Shown here in pieces: positions 12,524 through 25,100 of a stretch of DNA of 64,000 bases. Position 1 is the stretch's first letter, and each line of letters starts with the position of its first letter. The notes below the pieces were generated by a model, which saw nothing but the letters and a program-made list of their open reading frames with translations, had not been told where the DNA came from and ran no database searches. The translations under genes and the position numbers were made by a program. Origin of the DNA: Liolophura sinensis (lineage: Eukaryota; Mollusca; Polyplacophora; Chitonida; Chitonidae); contig NC_088300.1 in NCBI RefSeq assembly GCF_032854445.1, forward strand, positions 15,033,191 through 15,097,190, given 5' to 3'.

Positions 12524-13640
12524 TGTTTATTATGATAAGCTCTTCAGTGAATCAACTACACAGAATATTTCTAATGTTTAAGAAGTATTATATGTATATG
12601 TAAGCCTATATATGTAGGAACACACAAAGCCTAGTCGTTATATACTTATCTGTTAATAGGTTTAATCAAGAAACGGCATGGGTAGACTGATAATAACGTA
12701 AGTTTGTCATGTGACACCCTGTCATAATTTCAACCTTCGGTACATGAATAAAATGCTACTTTATCGCTTTATCATATAACATAAATATATCTTCCAATTT
12801 AATTGAATTAAAAAATAGAATAAAACAGCGATATATATAATTAATTCTACTTCATCAGTTCCATGTAAGCGGATATGCTTATCAAGCCAAGTTTTATATT
12901 TATAATAATAAATGCTTAGATACAAATTTGTGTACAATATTTGCCATAAGTATATGTGTACGTGTATTCTATACTTCTTTGCTAAACGTGTATTTCATAC
13001 TTCCTTGCTGAATGTGTAAAGATGAAAGGGTAAATATATTTATATACATGTATTGGGTATCTCTCCCAATGCACGTGGGTAATTATGTTTTGATAACACT
13101 AATGTTAACAAATCATTTCGTGCTGTAGATGCATCTTGAGACCTAATCGTTGATGTTGGATAGAGAGTAAGTGCGACAAACTTAGAGAAAATCTCACAGC
13201 AGGAAATCTACACACAGACTGTGTTCTGTATATCCATGTAATTAAACCCAAGGCGCAGATTTCTAAAAATACGACATCAGACAAGACAAGATATCAGTGG
13301 AGTAAAAATCGTAAGAACACGAGATTGAAGTTCTATTCTTATCAAAATGATACGTAATCAGTTTGTATAAAACGCCTTCAAAGTGCTGGGGTGTTCAGGT
13401 TGTTAACACGGTACGGTTTGGATCGGAGACGTGCCGCGGGACTCCCGCGGCAGATGGCAGATAAAACAGCTCGGTACAGCCGAAGATAGCAGGAACACAT
13501 GTATAATGAAGAGCGAGAGGGTAAAGATGGTGTGATGAAAATGTAAAAACAGAGGCAGTAAAGAGGGGTGAAATAAGTGACAAATCCGCGTCATTCAGTA
13601 ATCCGTGATCCTGTGGCAAAATGCTAACATTTTGCTAAAT
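12524..13640. other. Intergenic, nothing recognised
   Basis: AT-rich sequence; the overlapping antisense frames near 13395-13619 are not protein-like. Confidence 0.4.
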
Positions 13641-13643
13641 AAA

Positions 13644-13693
13644 TATATGCTATATATATGCTATATATATATGCTATATATATATATAAAATG

Positions 13694-13725
<32 letters not shown>
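13644..13725. repeat. Interrupted (TA)n microsatellite with GCTATATATA subunits
   Basis: TA runs are interrupted regularly by ATGC or AAATGC, giving a compound simple repeat. Confidence 0.93.
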
Positions 13726-13839
13726 CATAAATGCAGTTAATAAAGTGGTACAAACACTCAATAAAGTTGCCCATTAACTGAGATGGCCGGAAAGAAATGC
13801 ACACCGGATTTCTAAGCGGAGAAAAAGAACAATGGATAT

Positions 13840-14395
13840 CTAGAATCAGAAACGAAGAGGACAACGGATCTCAAGGTGAAAAGAGCAATACACGGGATCA
13901 TCCATTTGAAGGAAAGACGAGGACACGGGATCTCTGGAAGGAGATAGATAAAGGGGATGTGTAAAAGGAAAAAACAGAAAGACGTGGGATTTTGAAGGGA
14001 GCAAAGGAAGGGCATAGGATCTCTGGAAGGAAGCAAAAGGAAGACGTGAGATATCTGAAAGGACAAAAAAGAAGGACATAGGTTCGCTGGAAGGAGAAAA
14101 CAAAAGGACATGGGATCTTTGGAAGGAGAGAATGGGACAAGGGATCTCCGGAAGGAAGCAACAAAAGGTCATGGGATCTCTGGAAGGAGGGAATAGCAGG
14201 ACACGGGATCACTGTAAGGAGGGAACAACGCGACACGGGGTCGCTGGAAGGGTGGGACAACAGGACATTGGATCATTGGAAGGAGGGAACAGCAGGAAAC
14301 GAGATATCTGGAAGGAGGTAACAGAAAGACACTGGATATCTGGAAGGAGGGAACAGAGGAACACGGAATCTCTGTAAACAGAGAACGCAAGGAGA
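13840..14395. repeat. Purine-rich tandem repeat, unit about 31-33 bp
   Basis: About 17 imperfect copies of a unit resembling GGGATCTCTGGAAGGAGGGA followed by ACAGCAGGACAC. Adjacent TGGAAGGAGG words at 14278, 14309 and 14341 give spacings of 31 and 32 bp. The plus strand is strongly A/G-biased, and the array keeps several antisense frames open (LLPSRDP-like repeated peptides). These frames are a by-product of the repeat, not evidence of a gene. Confidence 0.85.
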
Positions 14396-15235
14396 TATAA
14401 TATAGAATGACATGGCGTCTTGAAGGGGAGGGATGGATATGGGATCATTCACGGTGAAGGGAATCTCTGTGTGAGTAGGAAAAAAGTAGAAGATGTCAGT
14501 GAGTGGGGAGGGGAGGAAAGGGCGTGGAGGTCCTGAGTGGGGTGGGCAGAGTCAGGGTATTTCTGGGCTGCTTGAAGTGTGCTTGAAGAATTCTGGGTAG
14601 GTAGACATGCATGTAAGAAAAGTCTACAGTTGTGAGGATAGAAAAGGATTTGGATGGGTAGGAGAGGAAAATGATTTTGGGTGGGGAGCATGAAAGATCT
14701 TTAGGTTGGAATCTGGGTGAAAAGACAATATGGAGATCAAATTCTCTTCTGACTTAATAGTCTGACTGCTATTTTAGGATAGGTAGAGTTACAGTTCAGT
14801 TTAGCTGATATGGTTGAGCACTACAAATATAACCACGATGATGAAGAAGCAGCCATGCAGTGGTTGAAATGTGGTTTCCAACAGGTGGTGAAATATGGTT
14901 TAGAACAGGTGGTGAAATATATCCAGAATGGTAGTTCCATGAGATACATATATAGACGTCTAGACAAGTTAAGTAGAAACGCATACATAGAGGTGAATCC
15001 ACATGCCGATATCGTGTTTCACTTCTCACAGTCAAAGCAGTTACGTCACAACTCACGAAGCAATGTACTCCGAACCCAGCGGAACAACACACTTCAGAAT
15101 GCGTTTTACAAATGCTTTGAAAAACTGGGCTTATAATTCTTGTAAATTCAATTCTAAATTCATCAACAGTTCACCTTGTATGTAATCGGTGCTTAAGTCC
15201 ATTTACTAGTTATTCAGTACATTGGTGGTGTAATT

Positions 15236-15466
15236 TCAGAGCATCTGTACAATTCTTTGTGTTTCTATCTTCGTTTGTTTGACTGTCTTGATCATCTTAA
15301 TTATTTGTTCACAGAAGTTGAAAGTTTGAATTCCCAGATATAAGAAATCCCCTATCATTTCGCCTTGGCTCTGTGCAATAACTAAATCATGATGTTTCTT
15401 TTTCGTCCGCCTTTCTTGCCTTACTGTGCTCTTAGGCAATCCAAAGAAAAAATACAATGGAAACAT
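15236..15466 (-). pseudogene. Possible reverse-transcriptase-like fragment (very tentative)
   Basis: A 76-codon frame contains GEMIGDFLYLGIQTFNF followed by a K/I/T-rich helix. FxYLGI is a common motif near the thumb region of non-LTR retrotransposon reverse transcriptases. No flanking catalytic FADD motif or longer coding region is visible, so this is at best a short relic and could be chance. Confidence 0.2.
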
Positions 15467-16981
15467 TTTTCACAGCTTGCTTTGTTTGCCCAGATATTTA
15501 AGAAATGAAACTCGGGTGGAAAATGAGAAAGTTTTTTTTAACTGACAACAGGCAGAGCCACACCCCAAAGCCCCCACCCTCAACTCTTTCTCCACACCTC
15601 ACCCCTCACCCACAGCTCCACTCACAACATGCCCTGTGGGGTTCTTATTCAGGGCTTGATCTCTACACTAGAGCCCTTATCCCACCCCTTCAACTTTTGA
15701 AGTGTCACTCATCCAGTGGAATCGTTAACCTCGTTATTTACAGTGGTCAATTACAAACATGGTCACTTTTTGTTCCCTACCCCGCCCCTTGGTTTAAACA
15801 CTTATGTATCTCAAGTGTATAGTTGGAGAACAAAATATCCTCAACCGGAAACTAACGCAACAATTAGATTTGTAAGGTTACGTAAGTGGTTAAATCCAAT
15901 TAAACTGCTACCGGTATGATACGCAGATGTTTCAGAAATAGCGTCAAGATAAATTAAATATTAATGGTAAGACACTTTAACTGGCCTTCTGTTTTATATG
16001 ACTATCAATGACCTATACATGTGCACCAGATTTAACATGCACGTTAAACGGGTTTTCGGGGCACAAGTGTTTTATAACTCAAAATGCGTACAATTACAAA
16101 GTGTCAAACAAAACATCAAGGATTCTTGTCTAAACGTAATTGCAATCGTGATTAATCCGGACAAATATCTATCCAGTCATTAAATGTCATTCTGCATTAA
16201 CAATACACGGCTGTACATGGGTCAAAACTCCCCAAAACATGGAAAATCAACACTAAATCAAAACTCTCTAATTTTACGTTGGTTAGTACTTCTGGCTCAA
16301 TGCGTCACTCGCTGCGTTGAGAACTGATTATATTGTCTCAGCCCGCGTTCAGCATGCCTTCCGCAAGATCCGAGGCAGAGTGGAGAGAGTTTCGTAAGAG
16401 AAACAGCTGGGTGGGGGCAAAAGCTCTTACTGTGGAGTACTGGGGAACACATAACACTGTTAGTATGGTAAAGCCTGCACGCTCAGTTTGAAGTACTGAC
16501 AGATACTTCATTAGCCCACGTGTGTTACATCAACATGAAAACAAGCGGCGAACATTTGCCATATTACCCACGGAAGAAAACACATACATTGAAAATTGAC
16601 TACTGCCAATTTCTCTCCTGATAACGCTGTGTTGGCGTTGAAATTCACTCGTGCTTATTGGTGCGATACAGACCCGCAATAAAATGACAAAATCACAAAA
16701 GAAATTTGAATCCCTTTTGATAAACACTGGAAGCTAGAGATCTGCCGAGTGCAACGTTCTCCAGGCTAAGTGGGAGCCGATGTATAAATTTGATCACGGG
16801 TATAAGAAGCTTAGACCTATATCTCTCACAAAGCCATTTGTCACGGGGGTGGAAATCCCAGAGCGTACATTAGATAAGACTTTGATAACACAAGTAGGTT
16901 TTAATTGCGTGACGTCATTGCTTTGATAGTGTTGACTGGAAGCTTATAAACTGATTACCCAGTGACACAGATTTAGCCTAC

Positions 16982-17190
16982 CTCTGGAGTTGAGCGACCC
17001 TTCTCCCTAACTCCATCGTCCGTAGCGGCAGGTCTCCGGCGTTTTGCAGCCCAGGCCGCCGCCGTCAGCGCTCTCTTAGGTACCGCCGGCTGGTCACGAT
17101 TCACCAGCCACTGCAAGCAGCACCTTGGGTACAGACTAGACGCGGAGGGGCCTGCTCTAGACAACAGTCTCGGGCCGACTGAGGCCGACC
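16982..17190 (-). promoter_or_regulatory. CpG-rich patch ending in a splice donor: candidate untranslated first exon
   Basis: About 200 bp is much richer in CG dinucleotides than its neighbourhood. On the minus strand it ends with CTCCAGAG followed by GTAGGC (donor at 16976-16981). It lies upstream of, and in the same orientation as, the BMP2/4 gene, whose 5'UTR exon is missing. Assigning it to that gene is inference only; 12 kb separate the two. Confidence 0.25.
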
Positions 17191-18584
17191 GTCCCCAGTG
17201 TGAGTTGTGTTCGGATATTGGCGGGAATTGAACTGCTCACAAGCACAGCGGCCCAGAAGCACAGAGCATGTGCTGGACTCAGTTGGGGTGAGACGGCACA
17301 GCGTAAGATCCGGGGGTGGCTGTTAACGAGCAATCAGACAAAACTACTATTGTTCAAACCTCTTATCGGCGGTGTTGCCTTGCCCTGTATAAAAATACAC
17401 CAGTTGGTGCCCCCTCTCCCCTTCCACCCCCACCTCGACTCCACATCAAATTTATCAGCCAATAGTTGTGGTTCACATCATAGGGGAATTTCTTCTCTGT
17501 TATTCTTCTAAACTGTGTGACGCATAAAAGCTATGGAAGACGACAAGCCAATAACATTTTAGTCGCCACTTTTTCACATGTTTCTCCCCCCCCCCACCAA
17601 ACAAATATGAGGACAACTGTCGATGCAATAAGCTATGTATCTGAGGACATGCGCACTAACCTCTTTCTAACTCTATTAAAGAATTAAACAACAAAGGATA
17701 CTGCAAGAACAAAACAATTACATGCGTCAGAAGGGAAGGACATGTCCACCAAGGACGATACCAAGTCTACCAAACCTGAACTTAGCCGATAAAATACGTG
17801 ACGACAACTTGCATTAGGGATGGTCAGTACCACTTGTTGATGACATGAATGCCGTGTACATCATTTTCAGGTGTCATTTAAGCACTAGGTTAATCATATA
17901 CGACGTACTAGCAATGGTAAAAGAAATCAAACTTTAACTTCAATGCGTGGAAAACACATAAATGAACTCCTACCATTTTCTGATGCTGATTACTTGTTTT
18001 TCTGATATGGAAAGAAGCGTACTCACTATAGCCTACTGCGCCGCTTACGGAACCTAATTGACGCGGTTGTTGCTTTTTTTCATTAATCATGTGATCCTAA
18101 GATATAAATTGAGTTTTTAGGGCTGCATCTGACACTATTACCTGTATCGTAAACATTATATGCACAGTTTGTTAGATATATTTAAGACATTATTCTTTGA
18201 TAATACATACATGTCGTAAAAATCAACGTATGAAGTATCTATATACTGTAGTTCTTGAGAACGACCGGTGACAAGATTTAAACATTTTGCTCCAGAAGGC
18301 AACACAGTAAACAATCTTTATACCGACATAAATCTGGACTTCATAAGATATAAATACTAGTACCTCACAACAGCATTTTCATATTATCATCAAATGAAAA
18401 TGTGTATCCTTACTTGGGTTTGATTTCAATGCTACTGATTAACAAAACCGTGCTGAATGTCACTTTTTCACGAGTTGTCGTGAAACGTTCTGGACAACTG
18501 ACTGACGCTTCTCTGTGACCATAGTTCACTAAACATCCGTGACACGATAACAGTTATCTCAGTATTTATTGTTACTGCTTTGGG

Positions 18585-19255
18585 GGATCAGTTAAGTGTG
18601 GTCACGTCAATTATGACACTGTGGTCACTTTTTTGACCACCCGCTCCGTGTCGTCTTAACTTTGGTCACCTGTTATGTGTGTCCAGATACCAATTATCAC
18701 CATGTGTTCATTCTTTTGGTCACCTGCTGCATGTCGTCATCACTTTGCTCACCAGTTATACGAATCCAGACACCAAATATCACACTATCGTCGCTGTTTT
18801 AGCCATCATTTGCATGTCGTCATTACTTTGCTCACCAGTTATACGAGTCCAGACACCAAATATCACACTATCGCTGTTTTAGCCATCATTTGCATGTCGT
18901 CATTACTTTGCTCACCAGTTATACGAGTCCAGACACCAAATATCACCCTGTCGTCGCTGTCTTGGCCACCATCTGCATGTCATAATTACTTTGCTCACCA
19001 GTAATACGAGTCCAGACACCAAATATCACACTACCGTCGCTGTTTTAGCCATCATGTGCATGTCGTCATTACTTTGCTCACCAGTTATACGAGTCCAGAC
19101 ACCAAATATCACCCTGTCGTCGCTGTCTTGGCCACCATCTGCATGTCATAATTACTTTGCTTTCCAGTTATATGAGTCCAGATACCAATCGTCACACTGG
19201 CGTCGCTGTTTTTGGTCACCAGTTGCATGTCGCCACTGCTTGGTGACCAGCAATG
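18585..19255. repeat. 83-bp tandem repeat array, about 8 copies
   Basis: The word ACCAGTTATACGAGTCCAGA or a variant recurs at 18668, 18751, 18834, 18914, 18997, 19080 and about 19163, giving a period of 83 bp with one 80-bp copy that lacks CGT. The unit also contains CATCATTTGCATGTCGTCAT and TACTTTGCTC. First and last copies are diverged. As 83 is not a multiple of three, the long plus-strand frames across it are incidental. Confidence 0.92.
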
Positions 19256-19329
19256 TCATATGACAATTATCCCACTATTGCCGCAGGTTATGGTTAATCA
19301 AATTTGGTTTCTGTCATCATTCATGTTTT

Positions 19330-19620
19330 GTTGTGATTTGGAACATTCTGTTGGTTGTAAAGCTGTTTTCAGTTTACCTTAACCCTGCGTTAGGGGATGT
19401 ATATCCATCGTGTTAAATAAACCCATCACTAGATCAATGAACAGTTGCAAACAAAGGGCAAACGAGATACCTATTTTTGATTAACGACAATTTATAAACT
19501 AAGAAGGTGCACAGTCTGGATACTGATTAATCTTATGCTCCTAGCACATTCTTTATGTCTTTCCTGTTTCACTGTGTAGACTGCCGATACTCTTATATGA
19601 CCCGCAGTCAACGAAGGGGC
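19330..19620. repeat. Diverged dispersed repeat, copy 1 (pairs with 41150-41440)
   Basis: The segment shares an ordered series of short matches with 41150-41440: TTAGGGGATGTATATCCATC against CCAGGGAACGTATATACATC, then TTGATTAACGACAATTTATA against TTTATTAAAGACAACTTCTA, then TCTGGATACTGATTAAT against TTTGGATACTGTCAATT. Both copies are in the same orientation. No coding capacity is seen, and the element class is unknown. Confidence 0.6.
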
Positions 19621-20286
19621 GTTCCACATCCATACTGAATCGGAAGGCTCATTTTTAAGCAACTTGAAATATCAGTTCCAAAAGCAACATGAATGGTTGA
19701 TAACATGTAAGAGACAAGCAGTCATCAATTGCCAATGATGCAGGGAGACGGTCGACATCCTACTGTTCATAAACGCATCATGTGGATGTAATAAACAGGT
19801 ATGCTTACACAAGCACTAGCCGCGGAATGAAGGGGAATAGATACAACTAGGGCACAGACCGCCAGAGATCCTGAACGCTGTGTCCACATTTGCCAACAAG
19901 AATGCTATTCTCACTTCAGAATTTAAGGAGTAAAGACTCCTAGGATGTTTTGTGTGGAACCTTGTTTCGAAAATTTGTCTTGGGACTATTTACCTGTAGC
20001 TTCCATTATGGTTGACGACTCATGCAGACATTTCTGTTAAAACGCCTAGATTTGTGAATTCATTTGAATTTCTCTAATATCTATACAAAGACATGAAAAC
20101 CCCTTCTTTTGACCAGAGATGGCAACACAAAAATGACTTTTGCGGACATGCAGGTAGAAACTTTGGTAGAGGCATTAATAAATTTATTCACGAATCCACG
20201 AGGCATCGACTTATCAAGTTTGATTATACCATTCCAAGAAAACAAAACTTGGATGAAAGTGTATCATTTTCTCTCTGGCACACCGT

Positions 20287-20289
<3 letters not shown>
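19621..20289. other. Intergenic, nothing recognised
   Basis: No supported feature. The plus-strand frames at 20093-20422 are extended by the adjacent (AT)n run. Confidence 0.4.

Positions 20290-20368
<79 letters not shown>
20290..20368. repeat. (TA)n microsatellite
   Basis: A pure TA dinucleotide run of nearly 80 bp. Confidence 0.98.
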
Positions 20369-20371
<3 letters not shown>

Positions 20372-21860
20372 TTCTGTACTGGAACGTACGGCAACTATAA
20401 GATTATTGTAAGACGTAAGTGATATATGTACCGGCACTTCAGCCTGTACAGACAAATGCAATTATGAAGATCATTCAGGTGTCTTGTTTTTACTAGCACG
20501 GGTGTTTTGTCTCAATCGACTTTCGAGTGAGAGCGATAAGTCGGAGATGACAGGAGACGAGCAGCGATCGTCGGGAATTAACAACCACCACGGTCATGAC
20601 AGAAGACAAACCCTACCACAACTATGACCACCATGTGGGGAGAAGATCGGCGGGATACCAAATCGAGTCATCTTAGCGAGAGGCCAAGCCTGGATGATCC
20701 CCATATGGCTGCTTGTGGTTTTCTGAATATCATATCTGCCGTTCAGGATAAATGAGAGGGTTATGTAGCATCCCCCAGGGCGAAGGGCATTCCCACAGGA
20801 CACGGCTCGTTAAGACAGAAAAAAGGGTTTCAACAAACTGCAGGTTTTTGATCGATAAACAACTTAAATGTCAATTATTTGATCAGTGAAAGCTGGCGTG
20901 TATCAAGCAGTTGGGTAAAAAGGGAAGTTGTGTTGGTAGAGCTGGTTACACAGCGGGTACTAACAGGTCTGTGAGCCGATAATCCCACATTGCGTACACA
21001 CAATTGGCTAGGAAGAGCGGAGCCTGTCCAAGTGAACAATGCTGCTAGCAAAGGAACTAGCCCTCCTTTATCTGACCCAGATGACATTAGAATGAACGAA
21101 GCTCCAGATTCTTATCTACTCTGCAACCCCTCGGGGAGGCTCCCGCTTCTACTCCGTTCTACCCAGCGGGCAAGCGGGGCCCAATACCTCAACAAAATAC
21201 CCAGTCACAATTACAACAACATTGTTTTCTTGCCTGACTGTCAGAAAAGGCCGGGGGAGAGCGGTATCACTGAGGGTTATCGGGCCAGTTAACTTGAGGA
21301 GCCACGGGCAGATGTATTACAACTGGCCTGACCGGTAATCCCACCAGAACAATGTATGTCCCATCACAATATCTACAAAGGACAACTTCAAATAAACCAC
21401 AGCATAGGCATCGATCTTATCTGCCGGGTGCGGAAAAAAGGCATAAAAAAACTGACTAACTAGAGTACGGAGGTGTGCCCAAAGGGAGCCGTTGCTCACC
21501 CACTCGGTCTGCCCCGGTACCCACCGGTCCTGATTGCAACATATGGCCGTTGATTCACAGTTAGTCGCATATACTATATTCAGGTAATATGCTCACGAGC
21601 ACAATACCTTTGTTTTAGTGATAAAGCCCCGTTTCTGTCAAAGAGCTGATATATCTGGGTCAGGTCGTCTGATGTGGACCAGGCTGCGGAGAATTAGACA
21701 GAGAAGACAAACGTGACACGGCTGTTCGTCCAGCAGCCAGCTCTCTGCATATCTGTCTATACAGACCAGAAACTTCGACAAGAACAAACGTAGTTATCCT
21801 GTCAACTCTGTCGAAAGGCTTCTTCCTCAGATGTGTCCTACTATTTCTGCCTTAACGTAG
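20369..21860. other. Intergenic, nothing recognised
   Basis: Somewhat GC-richer stretches near 21130-21300, but no exon structure or known RNA is supported. Confidence 0.4.
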
Positions 21861-22140
21861 TCCTATGACGTCTGCCTTCATTCAGTGCTGCAGATTCAAT
21901 GTCAACTCAGTCCTGCAGGTTCAATGTCAACGCGGTCCTATAACTTCAGTGTCAACTCTGTCCTGCAGTCTCAATGTCCACCCAGTCCTACAACTTCAGT
22001 GTCATTTCATTTCAGTTCGACATTCTCAGCATCAGCTCATTCCCACAGCAGTTCTACGGCACATGTCAACTCTGTCTCGTGACATCAGTGTCAACTCAGT
22101 CTTACAGCTCCAGAGTTAATTCAATCCAACATCTTTAACA
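21861..22140. repeat. Degenerate 25-bp tandem repeat flanking the 43-bp array
   Basis: Units such as GTCCTATAACTTCAGTGTCA ACTCT and GTCCTGCAGTCTCAATGTCC ACCCA follow one another with a 25-bp period and later irregular spacing. Their two ends match the two ends of the 43-bp unit of the next array, which looks like the same unit with 18 extra internal bases. Confidence 0.75.
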
Positions 22141-22174
22141 TTTTTATACCTTCTACGGAAACGACCTAAACGAC

Positions 22175-25100
22175 CTCCTTCTCAACTCAGTCCTACAGAC
22201 CACGTCATTCTAGCGGCTTTAGTGTTAACTCAGTCCTACAGACCACGTCACTCTAGCGGCTTCAGTATTAGCTCAGTCCTACAGACCACGTCATTCTAGC
22301 GGCTTTAGTGTTAACTCAGTCCTACAGACCACGTCATTCTAGCGGCTTCAGTATTAACTCGGTCCTACAGGCCACGTCATTCTACCGGCTTTAGTGTTAA
22401 ATCAGTCCTACAGACCACCTCATTCTAACGGCTTCAGTATTAACTCAGTCCAACAGACCACGTCATTCTAGCGGCTTTAGTGTTAACTCAGTCCTACAGA
22501 CCACGTCACTCTAGCGGCTTTAGTATTAGCTCAGTCCTACAGACCACGTCATTCTAGCGGCTTTAGTGTTAACTCAGTCCAACAGACCACGTCATTCTAG
22601 CGGCTTCAGTATTAGCTCAGTCCTACAGACCACGTCATTCTAGCGGCTTTAGTGTTAACTCAGTCCTACAGACCTCCTCATTCTAGCGGCTTCAGTATTA
22701 GCTTAGTCCAACAGATCACGTCACTCTAGCGACTTCAGTATCAACTCAATCCTACAGATCACGTCACTCTAGCGACTTCAGTATCAACTCAATCCTACAG
22801 ACCACGTCACTCTAGCGACTTCAGTATTCACTCAGCCCTACGGACCATGTCACTCTAGCGACTTCAGTATTAACTCAGTCCTACATGCCACGTCATTCTA
22901 ACGGCTTTAGCGTTAAAACAGTCCTACAGACCACGTCATTCTAGCGGCTTTAGTGTTAACTCAGTCCTACAGACCACGTCACTCTAGCGGCTTCAGTATT
23001 AGCTCAGTCCAACAGACCACGTCACTCTAGCGACTTCAGTATTCACTCAGCCCTACGGACCATGTCACTCTAGCGGCTTCAGTATTAACTCAGTCCAACA
23101 GACCACGTCACTCTAGCGACTTCAGTATTCACTCAGTCCTACAGACCACGTCACTCTAGCGGCTTCAGTATTAGCTCAGTCCAACAGACCACGTCACTCT
23201 AGCGACTTCAGTATTCACTCAGCCCTACGGACCATGTCACTCTAGCGGCTTCAGTATTAACTCAGTCCTACAGACCACCTCATTCTAGCGGCTTCAGTAT
23301 TAGCTTAGTCCAACAGATCACGTCACTCTAGCGACTTCAGTATCAACTCAATCCTACAGACCACGTCACTCTAGCGACTTCAGTATTCACTCAGCCCTAC
23401 GGACCATGTCACTCTAGCGACTTCAGTATTAACTCAGTCCTACAGACCACGTCATTCTAGCGGCTTTAGTGTTAACTCAGTCCTACAGACCACGTCACTC
23501 TAGCGGCTTCAGTATTAACTCGGTCCTACAGGCCACGTCATTCTAACGGCTTTAGCGTTAACTCAGTCCTACAGACCACGTCATTCTAGTGACTTCAGTA
23601 TTAACTCAGTACAACAGACCACGTCACTCTAGCGACTTCAGTATTCACTCAGTCCTACAGACCACGTCACTCTAGCGGCTTCAGTATTAGCTCAGTCCAA
23701 AAGACCACGTCACTCTAGCGACTTCAGTATTCACTCAGCCCTACGGACCATGTCACTCTAGCGGCTTCAGTATTAACTCAGTCCTACAGACCACGTCATT
23801 CTAGCGGCTTTAGTGTTAACTCAGTCCTACAGACCACGTCATTCTAGCGACTTCAGTATCAACTCAATCCTACAGACCACGTCACTCTAGCGACTTCAGT
23901 ATTCACTCAGCCCTACGGACCATGTCACTCTAGCGACTTCAGTATTAACTCAGTCCTACAGACCACGTCATTCTAGCGGCTTTAGTGTTAACTCAGTCCT
24001 ACAGACCACGTCACTCTAGCGGCTTCAGTATTAACTCGGTCCTACAGGCCACGTCATTCTAACGGCTTTAGCGTTAACTCAGTCCTACAGACCACGTCAT
24101 TCTAGTGACTTCAGTATTAACTCAGTACAACAGACCACGTCATTCTAGCGGCTTTAGTGTTAACTCAGTCCTACAGACCACGTCACTCTAGCGGCTTCAG
24201 TATTAGCTCAGTCCTACAGGCCACGTCATTCTAACGGCTTTAGCGTTAACTCAGTCCTACAGACCACGTCACTCTAGTGGCTTCAGTATTAACTCAGTAC
24301 AACAGACCACGTCATTCTAGCGGCTTTAGTGTTAACTCAGTCCTACAGACCACGTCACTCTAGCGGCTTCAGTATTAGCTCAGTCCTACAGACCACGTCA
24401 TTCTAGCGGCTTTAGTGTTAACTCAGTCCTACAGACCACGTCATTCTAACGGCTTCAGTATTAACTCAGTCCTACAGGCCACGTCATTCTAGCGGCTTTA
24501 GTGTTAAATCAGTCCTACAGACCACCTCATTCTAGCGGCTTCACTATTAGCTCAGTCCTACAGACCACGTCATTCTAGCGGCTTCAGTATTAGCTCAGTC
24601 CTACAGGCCACGTCATTCTACCGGCTTTAGTGTTAAATCAGTCCTACAGACCACCTCATTCTAACGGCTTCAGTATTAACTCAGTCCAACAGGCCACGTC
24701 ATTCTAGCGGCTTTAGTGTTAACTCAGTCCTACAGACCACGTCATTCTAGCGGCTTTAGTGTTAACTCAGTCCAACAGACCACGTCATTCTAGCGGCTTC
24801 AGTATTAGCTCAGTCCTACAGACCACGTCATTCTAGCGGCTTTAGTGTTAAATCAGTCCTACAGACCACCTCATTCTAACGGCTTCAGTATTAACTCAGT
24901 CCAACAGGCCACGTCATTCTAGCGGCTTTAGTGTTAACTCAGTCCTACAGACCACGTCATTCTAGCGACTTCAGTATTAGCTCAGTCCTACAGACCACGT
25001 CACTCTAGCGGCTTTAGTGTTAACTCAGTCCTACAGACCACGTCATTCTAGCGGCTTTAGTGTTAACTCAGTCCTACAGACCACGTCACTCTAGCGGCTT

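Larger units (their letters stand above)
14396..18584. other. Intergenic; short repeat, possible RT fragment and CpG-rich patch listed separately
   Basis: No complete gene is supported. At 14858-14925 a GGTGGTGAAATATGGTTTAG-like word is repeated two to three times, which accounts for part of the frame 14810-15136. A C-rich pyrimidine tract occupies 15555-15640. A C-run lies at 17587-17597. Confidence 0.4.

Noticed and set aside
13812-14448. Several long antisense frames with repeated LLPSRDP/SFQRSHV-like peptides
   Set aside because: They arise from the purine-rich tandem repeat; multiple frames are open at once and units vary in length by one to two bases.
18675-19263. Plus-strand frames with repeated HLHVVITLLTSYTSPDTKYH-like peptides
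   Set aside because: Translation of the 83-bp tandem repeat, whose period is not a multiple of three; the same peptide appears in shifting frames.
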